Position numbers and translations under genes: made by a program
Shown: positions 36,472 through 45,788 of the stretch, piece by piece
Numbering within the stretch: position 1 is the stretch's first letter
How the letters are laid out: each line of letters starts with the position of its first letter
The notes under the pieces: model-generated
What the model saw: only the letters and a program-made list of their open reading frames with translations
What the model was told of the DNA's origin: nothing
Databases searched by the model: none
Source of the DNA: Bacteroidales bacterium
GTDB taxonomy: Bacteria > Bacteroidota > Bacteroidia > Bacteroidales > GCA-2748055
Reading direction: 5' to 3'
Length of the DNA stretch: 64,000 nucleotides
Assembly (NCBI GenBank): GCA_029210725.1
Contig: JARGFM010000011.1
Location: 12,390-76,389, forward strand

Positions 36472-37599
36472 TTAATAGTGACATTTGGAGCACTCGGTGC
36501 CGCCGGTCAGCTCGGCGGTAACCCGGTCGATCTCACCGGACTCCATTTGCCTGTGAAGCTCCTTGTATTGTTTATAGAACTGATTATCAAAAAACTGTAC
36601 CCCGGTATCCCGGTGACAGTTGATGCACCACCCCATACTCAGGTCTCCTACCTGCCGTACCCGGTCCATCTCCTCTACGGCCCCGTGGCAGGCAGCACAT
36701 TCGATCTCGCCTATGTTAACATGTTGGGCATGACTGAAGTAAACATGTTCCGGAAGATTATGCACCCTGATCCAGGCCAAGGATGTTCCCTGTTCGTAAG
36801 CATCCACCACTTTACTGATCTGGTGTTTTCCCGAATAGGATCCCTCCCGGACAATGGAGTGGCAGTTCCAGCAAACATCTACTCCGGGAATGCCTGCATG
36901 CCTGGACTGGTCGACGATGCTATGACAGTACCTGCAATCAATCCGGTTATCGGAAGCATGGACCACATGGGAAAACTTCAGGGGTTGATCCGGTTCATAA
37001 AGCTCCTGCCGGCCCAGTGAAGTTCCGGCCTCATAAAGCAATTTAGCCTGCCAGCCCAGGGCAACAAAGAAAATGATCCCCAGGATATAACGACGCTTTA
37101 CCTTCTTGAAAAAGAAAATATCCAGGATCACCCAGGTCAGGACCACTCCCAGTAGTATAAAAAGAAATATCTTATTGATTACCGGCTTTGTTTTAGAAAG
37201 GCCATATCCGGAGAAATCATCCAGATACAGTTTGATCATCTCCACATCGCTTTCATTCAGGTGAAAGGTGCGGTGCATCTCCCCCATCGTCACTCCAACG
37301 GGATTCAGAACAGCCTTCCGGAACTCATCCAGACTCTTATCCCGGTACTGGATGGCGATTTCGAATGCACTGGGGTTCCAGTTAAAGGTGTCGATCTCCA
37401 CGGTATTGTGACAATCGGCACAGGCTTTCGTCTCAAACTTCCCGTCGATCAATCCGTAAAAGAGGCGCTCTCCACGCATCAGTCCTTCTGCAGACGAGCG
37501 GGTTCCATGCTCCTCCTGTATCCCGGAAGCAGAGGCAGGCGGAAAGAGAAAAAGGATCAGGAAGCTAAGAGAGAAAGAAAGACTTGAGATTCTTCTCAT
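36472..37599 (-). CDS. actA: Alternative complex III subunit ActA, hexaheme cytochrome c
   Basis: 375 residues with signal peptide. Six CxxCH heme sites are visible, starting at C60 (CADCH), C222 (CRYCH), C243 (CWNCH), C301 (CAACH), C325 (CINCH) and C370 (CSKCH, six residues from the end). The first lies in a separate N-terminal cytochrome domain, followed by two hydrophobic helices (about 143-163 and 171-187) and then the pentaheme domain that corresponds to known ActA. It forms the periplasmic electron wire of the complex. It is first in the operon. Confidence 0.93.
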   Translation of the reverse strand: MRRISSLSFSLSFLILFLFPPASASGIQEEHGTRSSAEGLMRGERLFYGLIDGKFETKACADCHNTVEIDTFNWNPSAFEIAIQYRDKSLDEFRKAVLNPVGVTMGEMHRTFHLNESDVEMIKLYLDDFSGYGLSKTKPVINKIFLFILLGVVLTWVILDIFFFKKVKRRYILGIIFFVALGWQAKLLYEAGTSLGRQELYEPDQPLKFSHVVHASDNRIDCRYCHSIVDQSRHAGIPGVDVCWNCHSIVREGSYSGKHQISKVVDAYEQGTSLAWIRVHNLPEHVYFSHAQHVNIGEIECAACHGAVEEMDRVRQVGDLSMGWCINCHRDTGVQFFDNQFYKQYKELHRQMESGEIDRVTAELTGGTECSKCHY

Positions 37600-37758
37600 G
37601 TAATGGCGGGTTAGTATTCAGTAAATTTCTTTTCAGGGTATACATGCAATTTAAAACCTTCGTGGAAAAATAGCAACTAGGATCTGATCTGAGATCTTTC
37701 CAGCCCGGGATATTCACTATTTGTACTCCATATAAATAATTTTCAACTATATTCGGTC

Positions 37759-38652
37759 ATGCAATCGCTTTTCTCCGGATATTTCCTGCCTTTCACTCTG
37801 GCCATTATCACTCTGGGTATGGGACTTTCACTTACCGACAGGGATTTCCGGAATATTTTTGTGCGACCTAAAGCGGTTGTTATCGGGCTATGTTGCCAGA
37901 TGATTCTTCTTCCGCTTATCGCCTGGCTGATCGCACGGTCTATTCATATAGATCCATATTTTAAAGTAGGACTGATGATCATAGCAGCCTGTCCGGGCGG
38001 GGCGACCTCCAACCTGATTACCTATCTCCTGCGCGGAAACGTGGCTCTCTCCATTTCCATGACCGCTCTCAACAGCCTGATCACCCTGATAAGCATTCCG
38101 CTGGTGGTCCACTTCTCCCTGCAGGCCTTTGTGCAGGAAGATGCTGCCATCCGCCTCCGGGTGGGCGAAACCATCCTGAAGGTCTTCCTGATCACGATCC
38201 TCCCCGCATTTGCAGGCACCCGGATCAGGAAAAACTACCCGGAATTCTCCGTCCGCCTGGAAAGACCCCTGAGATTGGTGCTCCCGATACTCCTGCTGAT
38301 TGTTTATGCCGGCGTTATATTCATCGACCAGGGAACCGGTGCCGCCACCCGCTCGGATTTTATGAAGATCTTTCCACACACCCTGCTGCTGAATATCCTG
38401 GCCATGGTATCAGGCTTTCTGGTGGCCCGCATCTTCCGCCTGCGGGTACTCAACCAGTTTACCATATCCATCGAAGTAGGGCTTCAGAACTCGGCCCTGG
38501 CCATATTTGTGGCGGCCACACTGCTTAATAGCAATGATATGGCTCTGGTGCCCGTGGTATACGGATCCTTTTCATTCTTCAGTACCCTGCTTTTTGGATG
38601 GGCCGTAAAAAAATTGGGGTGGGTTCCGAGGATTAACGGAAAAGATGCATAA
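37759..38652 (+). CDS. Bile acid:sodium symporter-family (BASS) transporter
   Basis: 297 residues, about nine to ten membrane helices. MGLSLTDRDFRNIFVRPKAV, MIIAACPGGATSNLITYLLRGNVALSISMTA and EVGLQNSALAIFVAATLL are hallmark segments of the family, the last two lining the sodium and substrate sites in known structures. Substrates of bacterial members include organic anions; the one here is unknown. It is divergent from actA and its end overlaps the convergent type IX mini-protein gene by 20 bases. Confidence 0.9.
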   Translation: MQSLFSGYFLPFTLAIITLGMGLSLTDRDFRNIFVRPKAVVIGLCCQMILLPLIAWLIARSIHIDPYFKVGLMIIAACPGGATSNLITYLLRGNVALSISMTALNSLITLISIPLVVHFSLQAFVQEDAAIRLRVGETILKVFLITILPAFAGTRIRKNYPEFSVRLERPLRLVLPILLLIVYAGVIFIDQGTGAATRSDFMKIFPHTLLLNILAMVSGFLVARIFRLRVLNQFTISIEVGLQNSALAIFVAATLLNSNDMALVPVVYGSFSFFSTLLFGWAVKKLGWVPRINGKDA

Positions 38653-39058
38653 ACCCGGCTGTTTCATAGGGATTACTGCCTCCTTCTTCTTCGATCACGT
38701 AGTAATAGATTCCCTCCTGCAAAGCTTTGCCATCCAGGCTGTTTCCATCCCAGAAGATACGTGTGGAGAGGGTATGATAAATCCGGGCACCGTTTCTTGT
38801 AAACACCGAGAACTCATATACGGTGCTTCCATCGGTGGCCACCTCGAAAAAGTCGTTGACCTGGTCTCCGTTGGGGGTGAACACATTGGGAATCTCCAGG
38901 GGATCCCCTGCTGCTTCGGCAAGCATAGAGTCCAGCATAATCAGCTGTTTATCTGAAAGTTGAATATTTTCAACAGAAGGCTCTGCTTCCTGTCCATACA
39001 GGCCCGGGATAAGGAGGGCCCACAGACAAACGGGGGCAATGATTCTGGTTAGGGTCAT
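38633..39058 (-). CDS. Short secreted protein consisting mainly of a type B type IX sorting domain
   Basis: 141 residues. A signal peptide ending LYGQ is followed by ~30 polar residues, then a gliding-motility-associated C-terminal domain: PNVFTPNGDQVNDFF, YEFSVFTRNGARIY, FWDGNSLDGKALQEGIYYYVI. This is the type B sorting domain of type IX secretion, normally at the end of proteins of several hundred to thousands of residues. Here almost no cargo is left. The ATG overlaps the AI-2E-like gene stop by four bases. Confidence 0.85.
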   Translation of the reverse strand: MTLTRIIAPVCLWALLIPGLYGQEAEPSVENIQLSDKQLIMLDSMLAEAAGDPLEIPNVFTPNGDQVNDFFEVATDGSTVYEFSVFTRNGARIYHTLSTRIFWDGNSLDGKALQEGIYYYVIEEEGGSNPYETAGFMHLFR

Positions 39059-40170
39059 ATCTTTTCGGTCAGCTTCTGAACCACCCTAAAGTTATTAAAA
39101 AATTCTTTGGCGAATACCCTGACCACCGTATATGTTGGAATGGCCAGGATCATTCCCACTACTCCGGCCAGGCTGCCAGCCATCATAATCACTATAAATA
39201 TTTCAATGGGATGGGCATAAACGCTGGTTCCGAAAATAAGCGGCTGGAAAACCAGGTTATCGGTAAGCTGGGTGATGGCAAATACCAGGGTCATGTACCC
39301 CACCAGGGGCAGCAGTTGCGTGGTAATATCCATCTCCAGATGCGTAGCCACGCCCAGAATAATTCCCAGGGCAGCCCCTATCCAGGGTCCCAGATAGGGA
39401 ATAATATTTAGTACAGCAGCAATGAGGCCAATAACGAGCCCGTGCCTGAACCCCACCCCAACCAGGGTCATCCCCAGGGTAATCATGGTGAGTATTCCGG
39501 TCATCTGCAGCAGGATCCCTATAAAATAGCGCCTGAGCAGGTGCTTGACCGATTCCAGGGCATGGCGGAAGGATTCCACACTTTTTTCGGGAACCACCGT
39601 TACGATATAGCCACTGATCAACTTATCCTCCCTGAGGAGGAAAAAGGTGATAAAAGAAATGGCAAAGAGGGCCCAGGCAAAGTTGCCCAGAACAGAGGCC
39701 ACGGTGGCAATCAGATCGGTGATGACATCGATATTCAGGACAGATGCCAGACCACCCTGCAAACCCTCACTCAGGGTCAGGGCCCCCTCTCCGCCCAGAT
39801 TCATTTTTTCGTACCAGATACCGAATCTTTCAATAGGACCCTCAAAAGCCTCTATAATCAGACCGGTATCGATACTGGACAATTCCTGGGCCTCGCTGGC
39901 CACCACGGGAATAAAGATTCTGAAAAAGCCGAAGAAGACCCCCCAGATCACCAGCAGGGTGATCAGGGCCCGAATGAAGACCGGCAGCTGCCACGTTCCG
40001 ATGCGGATCCTGCCCAGCAGGCGGACCAGGGGACGGGTAATCAGGGAGAGCACCGAGGCAATCAGGATATAGGCCACGATGCTGGAGAATCGCCAGACCA
40101 GTAGTCCGATCAGTATGACTCCTGCCAGAACCAGCAGGGAATGGGGACGGATCCAGTTTTTCACAGACAT
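39055..40170 (-). CDS. AI-2E/PerM-family transporter
   Basis: 371 residues from the ATG at 40170; a TTG six bases earlier is less likely. About eight membrane helices in the family pattern: paired N-terminal helices (LLVLAGVILIGLLVWRFSSIVAYILIASVLSLI), a large loop, then ISFITFFLLREDKLISGYI and NIIPYLGPWIGAALGIILGV, LVFQPLIFG. Members export autoinducer-2, act as Na+/H+ antiporters or have unknown substrates. The true substrate here is not determined. Confidence 0.88.
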   Translation of the reverse strand: MSVKNWIRPHSLLVLAGVILIGLLVWRFSSIVAYILIASVLSLITRPLVRLLGRIRIGTWQLPVFIRALITLLVIWGVFFGFFRIFIPVVASEAQELSSIDTGLIIEAFEGPIERFGIWYEKMNLGGEGALTLSEGLQGGLASVLNIDVITDLIATVASVLGNFAWALFAISFITFFLLREDKLISGYIVTVVPEKSVESFRHALESVKHLLRRYFIGILLQMTGILTMITLGMTLVGVGFRHGLVIGLIAAVLNIIPYLGPWIGAALGIILGVATHLEMDITTQLLPLVGYMTLVFAITQLTDNLVFQPLIFGTSVYAHPIEIFIVIMMAGSLAGVVGMILAIPTYTVVRVFAKEFFNNFRVVQKLTEKI

Positions 40171-40213
40171 AATCAACTGCTAATATAGTGATTAATCCTG
40201 TTGATAATTATTC

Positions 40214-40244
40214 TTTTGAAATCGGGCTTGTTTGGGTACTTTTA
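40214..40244 (+). promoter_or_regulatory. Probable thyA-folA promoter
   Basis: TTTTG (40214-40218) is followed after 18 bases by TACTTTTA (40237-40244), one mismatch to TAnnTTTG, and the thyA ATG begins 25 bases further on. It lies in the AT-rich gap between divergent genes. Confidence 0.5.
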
Positions 40245-40268
40245 CCTGCCATTGAAGAGAAGGATTTT

Positions 40269-41063
40269 ATGAAGCAGTATCTTGATTTACTTGCACATGT
40301 GATGGAGCATGGAACCCGTAAGGAGGACCGTACAGGAACCGGCACGATCTCTGCCTTTGGCTACCAGATGCGCTTTGACCTGCAGGATGGTTTCCCCTTG
40401 ATGACCACTAAAAAACTCCATCTGAAATCGATCATTCATGAATTACTGTGGTTCCTCGCAGGCCATACGAATACCCGTTACCTCAACGAACATGGAGTCA
40501 GGATCTGGAACGAATGGGCCGATGAAAACGGGGAGCTGGGACCCATTTACGGTTACCAGTGGAGAAGCTGGCCGGCACCGGACGGAACCCAGATTGATCA
40601 GATTTCCCGCGTGCTTGAATCGATCCGTGAGAATCCCGATTCCAGGAGACATGTCGTGAGTGCCTGGAACGTGGGAGAGCTGGATAAAATGGCACTCCCC
40701 CCCTGTCACATTCTCTTCCAGTTCTACGTTGCCAGGGGGAAACTCTCCTGTCAGCTCTATCAGCGAAGTGCGGATATTTTCCTGGGGGTACCCTTCAATA
40801 TTGCCTCTTACTCTTTCCTGTTAATGATGATGGCACAGGCTACGGGGCTGGAGCCCGGTGAATTTATTCATACCCTGGGTGATGCCCATATTTACCTGAA
40901 CCACGAGGAGCAGGTAAAACTGCAGCTGAGCCGGGAGCCCAGGTCCCTGCCCGGTGTCAGACTGAATCCGGAGATCCGTTCGGTATTTGATTTTCGCTTC
41001 GAAGACTTTATCGTGGAAAATTATGATCCCCATCCCCATATCAAGGGGGCCATCTCTGTGTAA
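40269..41063 (+). CDS. thyA: Thymidylate synthase
   Basis: 264 residues from the ATG at 40269 ([15 protein letters not shown]), the usual length for ThyA; the longer frame upstream has no support. Visible motifs are [18 protein letters not shown], the catalytic cysteine region [33 protein letters not shown] and GDAHIYLNH. It methylates dUMP with methylene-tetrahydrofolate, yielding dihydrofolate. The next gene, folA, recycles that product and starts one base after the stop. Confidence 0.97.
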   Translation: MKQYLDLLAHVMEHGTRKEDRTGTGTISAFGYQMRFDLQDGFPLMTTKKLHLKSIIHELLWFLAGHTNTRYLNEHGVRIWNEWADENGELGPIYGYQWRSWPAPDGTQIDQISRVLESIRENPDSRRHVVSAWNVGELDKMALPPCHILFQFYVARGKLSCQLYQRSADIFLGVPFNIASYSFLLMMMAQATGLEPGEFIHTLGDAHIYLNHEEQVKLQLSREPRSLPGVRLNPEIRSVFDFRFEDFIVENYDPHPHIKGAISV

Positions 41064-41064
41064 T

Positions 41065-41571
41065 ATGGAAGCAACAAAGCTGAAAAATATTTCCATCATT
41101 GTAGCCATAGCCCGCAACCGCGCCATTGGAAAGGACAATAAACTGCTCTGGCATCTGCCGGATGACCTGAAGCGCTTTAAGAAACTGACCACCGGCCATA
41201 CCCTGATCATGGGCCGCAATACCTTTCTCTCTTTGCCCAACGGAGCGCTTCCAGAGCGAAGACATATTGTGATCTCCGATCAGCCCGGGGAGTCCTTCGA
41301 AGGCTGTGAAATGGCAGGATCCATGGAGCAGGCTATTGAACTGGCCGGTACAGAAGAAGAGTGTTTTGTGATCGGCGGGGGAATGGTATATGAGCAGTTC
41401 CTGCCGGTGGCCGGGAAACTGTATCTCACCCGGGTTCATGAATCATTTGATGCCGATACTTTTTTCCCTGAAATAGATTTCAGTGAATGGAAGGCCGTAT
41501 TCTCGGAGGAGCTTCCGGCCGGGGACCGCAACCAGTATGCCCACAGCTATACAGCGTATATCAGGGCCTGA
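41065..41571 (+). CDS. folA: Dihydrofolate reductase
   Basis: 168 residues from the ATG at 41065. ISIIVAIARNRAIGKDNKLLWHLPDDLKRFKKLT carries the substrate-site Asp, TLIMGRNTFLSLP binds NADPH, and CFVIGGGMVYEQFL is the conserved Gly-Gly loop. It reduces dihydrofolate to tetrahydrofolate. It is co-transcribed with thyA. The 3' end overlaps the convergent flippase-like gene by 11 bases. Confidence 0.96.
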   Translation: MEATKLKNISIIVAIARNRAIGKDNKLLWHLPDDLKRFKKLTTGHTLIMGRNTFLSLPNGALPERRHIVISDQPGESFEGCEMAGSMEQAIELAGTEEECFVIGGGMVYEQFLPVAGKLYLTRVHESFDADTFFPEIDFSEWKAVFSEELPAGDRNQYAHSYTAYIRA

Positions 41572-42445
41572 TATTAAGGCCCTGCCCTTCCAGTTTTATG
41601 CCCGGGCCCATGCTGTAAATAATGCCCCATAAAGAGGTAAAGGCAGTGATCAGGTAGAAAAGCAGGCTCAGGGCAATGGAAAGGCTCAGATCCAGTCCCA
41701 GCCACTGAGCCCCCAGCATAAAGGTAAATTCCCTGGAACCAATCCCCCCGATGGTCAGGGGCAGGACCGCCACCATGGAGGAAATCAGAAACACAAAGAG
41801 GTAGCTCTCCGGTTTATCGCTTACATGCAGGGAAAGCAGGATCAGTAAGGCCGAGAGTGCCTGCAGCAGCTGAACCGCCAGCGAAAGTAAATTTGCGGGA
41901 CCGAATACGGGAAGCAGGTAAGGAAAGAACTTCCTGTAAATCAGGTAGACGACCATAAGGGAGAGGGGAATAAGGATCCAGATATACCAGGCATAGACCG
42001 ACATGCCGGGAATAAAACAGAAGAGAAGCACCGCCATGCAAAAAAGCGCTAACACCCCGATGATCCGGTCCATCATTACGGCCCAGAATATCTTCCCGGC
42101 AGCCGTATCGTAGCTCCTGTTCAACAAATAGATCTTATAGCCGTCCCCACCAATCCCGCCGGGTAAAAAAAGATTGTAATACATTCCCAGCAGATAAAGT
42201 TTCATATTGCTCCGTCCGGAAATATGAATTCCAATGGAGCCCAGGTATTTGTTGAGCCTGAATGAGGAAATCATTTTGGACAGGACAAAAAGCAACAGGG
42301 CGCCGGCCAGATATAAAAAATTCGAGTGTGCCATGGTTCCAAGAACCTGTTGCAGATCAATTTTTGCAAACACGTACCAGAGAGCAGCCAGGGTAAGCGT
42401 CAGTTTTAAAAAGACTTTAAGCTTTGTCGGGAATTTAATCTTCAC
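41561..42445 (-). CDS. LPG synthase/flippase-like membrane protein (UPF0104)
   Basis: 294 residues, about eight membrane helices. NLFLPGGIGGDGYKIYLLNR, the Arg-rich cytoplasmic loop, and IGGIGSREFTFMLG are typical of the lysylphosphatidylglycerol synthase transmembrane-region family, many of which lack the synthetase domain, as here. It is probably involved in moving or modifying lipids. It is 11 bases overlapped with the GT2 gene upstream, suggesting joint function in envelope glycosylation. Confidence 0.82.
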   Translation of the reverse strand: MKIKFPTKLKVFLKLTLTLAALWYVFAKIDLQQVLGTMAHSNFLYLAGALLLFVLSKMISSFRLNKYLGSIGIHISGRSNMKLYLLGMYYNLFLPGGIGGDGYKIYLLNRSYDTAAGKIFWAVMMDRIIGVLALFCMAVLLFCFIPGMSVYAWYIWILIPLSLMVVYLIYRKFFPYLLPVFGPANLLSLAVQLLQALSALLILLSLHVSDKPESYLFVFLISSMVAVLPLTIGGIGSREFTFMLGAQWLGLDLSLSIALSLLFYLITAFTSLWGIIYSMGPGIKLEGQGLNIRP

Positions 42446-43385
42446 GAAGAATGATTCGTTTTACCCTGTAGGGCTTTTTATGCTGGGACTCGTAATAGGT
42501 GCGCATCAGAATCTCCGAAATGATCCCGATGGTGATGATCTGAATGCCGCCGATGGTCAGCATAAATCCCAGCAGCAACAGTGGTTTTCCCCAGATATCT
42601 TCTCCCAGAAACTTAAGAACCAGGAAGTAGATATCTATCACAGCCCCGGCTCCAAAGGTGAGGATCCCCAGGGTGCCGAAAAAATGGATGGGCCGGTTCT
42701 GGTATCTTTTAAAGAACACGATCAGTAAAAGGTCGCTTATCACTCGGAAGGTCCGCCTCATTCCGTAACTGGATTTCCCAAACTGCCTTCTGTGGTGGGT
42801 CACCGGGACCTGTTCCATGCGCGCTCCCTGAAGCACGGCCAGTACAGGAATAAAACGATGCAGTTCCCCGTAGAGACCCAGGTTCCTGGCAATATCGCTT
42901 CGGAACACTCGCAGGGCACAGCCGTAATCCCTGAGCTTCACCCCGGTAATCAGGCGAATAAAAAAATTAGCTATCCTGCTGGGGATCCTCCTGAAAATGG
43001 CTGAGTCTTTTCGCCGGACCCGTTCGCCGGAGACCACGTCGCAATCTCTCTCTTTCAGGATTTCAATCATTCCGGGAACATCGGCCGGATCATTCTGCAT
43101 ATCCCCGTCCATCAGGACAATCAGTTCACCCTCAGCCTGGTCAATCCCCGCGGAAAGTGCCGAACTCTGGCCGTAATTGGTAATCAGATCGATGGCCACC
43201 AGGTTCCGGAAATCTCCTGCAACCCTCGATATCTCGGCCCAGGTATCGTCAGCGCTTCCATCATTCACCAGGATCATCTCATAGGGATATGAGGTGGCGT
43301 CCATGGCAGAACTGATGGCCCGGCAGAGGGGTTCAATATTCTCCTTCTCATTGAATACGGGAACCACAAAAGAGACTTTCTCCAT
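42435..43385 (-). CDS. Family 2 glycosyltransferase (GtrB/DPM1-like)
   Basis: 316 residues from the ATG at 43385 (MEKVSFVVPVFNEKENI); a TTG further up is less likely. The GT-A fold carries VPVFNEKENIEPL, the DxD-like LMDGDMQNDP, and the acceptor region around YGCALRVFRSDIA. Two C-terminal membrane helices follow (GTLGILTFGAGAVIDIYFLV and LLLLGFMLTIGGIQIITIG). Such proteins load a sugar on a polyprenyl phosphate carrier. It overlaps the flippase-like gene and is divergent from a large multi-helix protein, a layout like Gtr-type modification systems. Confidence 0.88.
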   Translation of the reverse strand: MEKVSFVVPVFNEKENIEPLCRAISSAMDATSYPYEMILVNDGSADDTWAEISRVAGDFRNLVAIDLITNYGQSSALSAGIDQAEGELIVLMDGDMQNDPADVPGMIEILKERDCDVVSGERVRRKDSAIFRRIPSRIANFFIRLITGVKLRDYGCALRVFRSDIARNLGLYGELHRFIPVLAVLQGARMEQVPVTHHRRQFGKSSYGMRRTFRVISDLLLIVFFKRYQNRPIHFFGTLGILTFGAGAVIDIYFLVLKFLGEDIWGKPLLLLGFMLTIGGIQIITIGIISEILMRTYYESQHKKPYRVKRIILRED

Positions 43386-43461
43386 CTGTATGACCGGCTT
43401 GTTTAGATCCCTCAAAGTAACCAAATTTTGCTATATTTCCGGTCACGCAACCGATTGATTT

Positions 43462-45750
43462 ATGAAGAAAAGTACCATCGCCTTATTCGCGGTTCTGGGC
43501 AGCGGGCTCCTCATCCTGGCTGTACTTTTCGGCAGGGTGATGGTAAATCCCGATTCCTTTCTTTTCTCCGGATCGGGCGATGCGGTAAAAAGTTATTATA
43601 ATTTCAGCTACTATCTGAAATATGATTCCGGGATCGACCACAACGGAATCAACTATCCTTACGGAGATCATCTGCAATACATCAACTCCCATCCGCTCCA
43701 CCTCCAGGTCATCAAATTTCTGGACCGGGTGTACGATCCCCTCTCGGATCATGGAGTGGGCATCCTCAATCTGAGTATGATTTTTTCCCTGTGGCTGGCT
43801 ATTCCATTTATCTTCCTGGTATTGAGGAAATTTTCCCTGCCGCCCTGGTATGCGGCTGTGGTCTCCCTGATCATTCTTTTTCTGAGTCCGCAGGTAGACC
43901 GCCTCGGGGGCCACTTTGAAATGGTCTATGCCTTTTTTATACCCCTGTTCTGGTACCTTCTGATTCGCTGGCAGGAGGCCGGCAGGAAGGCCGGATGGAC
44001 CGTGCTCCTGCTGCTTACCGCGCTGCTAGGCGGTTTTACAAGTGCCTACTATGCCGCCTTCCTGGCTATCTTTCCCCTGGCCATCTTCCTCGTCCAGCTC
44101 TGGAACCACCGCCGGAAACTAAAACAATATGTTCCGGAAGGCCTGCATCTGCTGATGATTGCCATTCTGCCCCTTCTGCTTGTAAAAGGGGTAGTGAACC
44201 TGACCGACTGGGTGGACGACCGTCCCGATAATCCTTGGGGTTTTTTCATCTTCCATTCCAGCATTTTCAGCATCTTTCTTCCTCCTGACTCCATGCTCAG
44301 GGAGTTGAGCAGCGGGATCGTCGATATAACATATACCTGGGAGGGACGGGCTTATGTGGGTTTACCTGCCACGCTGCTGGCTCTCTCCTTTCTGATCCTG
44401 ATTTTCCTGCAGCTGGCCGGCCGGGATAGACCCTCCTGGAGCTCCTTCTTTCCAAACAAGAAACTGAACCTGTACCTGGCTGCCTCCGTGATTGTTCTGC
44501 TCTTCTCCATGTGTATCCCCTTTAAGTGGGGCCTCGGTTTTTTAACCGAGCTGCTTCCCTTGCTCAAGCAGTTCAGATGCCTGGGGCGCTTCTCCTGGAT
44601 ATTTTATTACGTTAGCACTGTATTTACAGCCACCTATCTGTACTACCTCTACAGAGTGCTGCGGAGAAAGGGCTACGGCCGACAGGCCCTGGCAGTCCTG
44701 CTGATTATCCTTTCTTACTGGGGCCTGGAAGCCGCCTCCCGGATATATAAAAATACCCGTCCCATCTATAATCAGAATGACTTGCTGAATACCCGTGCCG
44801 TCGACCTGAAGGAGGTTCTGGAAGCTTCAGGGAAAAGCAGTGATGATTTCCAAGGAATCTTTTTTCTGCCCTTTGCCAACACCTGTGGAGATAAACTGCA
44901 GTTTGAAAGAGGATTGTCTGCCTTTTCTGAAGCCATGAGCTGCAGCTACCAGACCGGCATCCCCATCGTGCAGAGTTTCTCTCCCCGTATCTCCCTTTCC
45001 CAGGCCATGAGCTCCATTCAGCTGCTGGCCGACAGCAGCATTTATAAAGTGCGCGTGAAGGATATGAACCAGAAGCCCCTGCTCCTGGTGACCGGCCTCC
45101 AGGAACTGAACCACCAGGAATCGGCTTTGCTTCAGAAAGCCAGACACATCTGGTCGGGCAACAGCTTCTCCCTGGCCCTCCTGCCCGTCGAAGCTTTCAA
45201 CCAGGGTTATAAGGAGTGGGTGGAGCTGGCTGCCCCCCTGCTGGACAGCCTCCGGAATCCGGGGATGCTTTGTACCGGTGCGGACCCGCGGCAGGTGATC
45301 TATGATGATTTTGAAGGGCTTCCCTCCGGGCAGGTTTTTACCGGATCCGGGGCAAAGTATCTAAAGAAAGGGACCATGGAACTGTTCCGTGAGAACCTGT
45401 TCGAACGTTTTTCAGATTCAGAGCTGGAACTCTCTCTCTGGCTTTATGTGGACCACCGGACCGATAACATGCCCACCCCGGAACTATGGCAGTGGGATGA
45501 AAAGGGTAAGCTGATAAACAAGGAGAAACTGAACTCCCGCGAGGTCCATAATGTGGACGGAATGTGGATCCGGGTCGGCAAAAACCTGATTCCGGAAGCG
45601 GGAACAAGCTACCAGCTTAGCATCAGGGGCAAATATATCTCCGTGGATGACCTGCTGCTAAAACCATCCGGCAGCCGGGTGGTGGTCCGCCAGGCAAACG
45701 GAGACTTCTTGATGGATAATTTTCGGCTTCCTGTTGCTACTGATCTTTGA
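43462..45750 (+). CDS. Large multi-helix membrane protein, possible GT-C-like glycosyltransferase
   Basis: 762 residues. About ten to twelve membrane helices in the first 430 residues, then a large extracytoplasmic part (440-762) ending in a beta-rich, galactose-binding-like region. The first loop (FSGSGDAVKSYYNFSYYLKYD...NYPYGDHLQY) has acidic residues after helix 1, as in GT-C enzymes that use polyprenyl-phosphate sugars. No family was recognised with certainty; YfhO-like or GT39/GT87-like assignment is possible. The divergent GT2 and flippase-like genes are compatible with a lipid-linked sugar donor. Confidence 0.6.
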   Translation: MKKSTIALFAVLGSGLLILAVLFGRVMVNPDSFLFSGSGDAVKSYYNFSYYLKYDSGIDHNGINYPYGDHLQYINSHPLHLQVIKFLDRVYDPLSDHGVGILNLSMIFSLWLAIPFIFLVLRKFSLPPWYAAVVSLIILFLSPQVDRLGGHFEMVYAFFIPLFWYLLIRWQEAGRKAGWTVLLLLTALLGGFTSAYYAAFLAIFPLAIFLVQLWNHRRKLKQYVPEGLHLLMIAILPLLLVKGVVNLTDWVDDRPDNPWGFFIFHSSIFSIFLPPDSMLRELSSGIVDITYTWEGRAYVGLPATLLALSFLILIFLQLAGRDRPSWSSFFPNKKLNLYLAASVIVLLFSMCIPFKWGLGFLTELLPLLKQFRCLGRFSWIFYYVSTVFTATYLYYLYRVLRRKGYGRQALAVLLIILSYWGLEAASRIYKNTRPIYNQNDLLNTRAVDLKEVLEASGKSSDDFQGIFFLPFANTCGDKLQFERGLSAFSEAMSCSYQTGIPIVQSFSPRISLSQAMSSIQLLADSSIYKVRVKDMNQKPLLLVTGLQELNHQESALLQKARHIWSGNSFSLALLPVEAFNQGYKEWVELAAPLLDSLRNPGMLCTGADPRQVIYDDFEGLPSGQVFTGSGAKYLKKGTMELFRENLFERFSDSELELSLWLYVDHRTDNMPTPELWQWDEKGKLINKEKLNSREVHNVDGMWIRVGKNLIPEAGTSYQLSIRGKYISVDDLLLKPSGSRVVVRQANGDFLMDNFRLPVATDL

Positions 45751-45788
45751 TTTTACTACTTTTTCAGGCTCAAACCAAATCGATTCCT

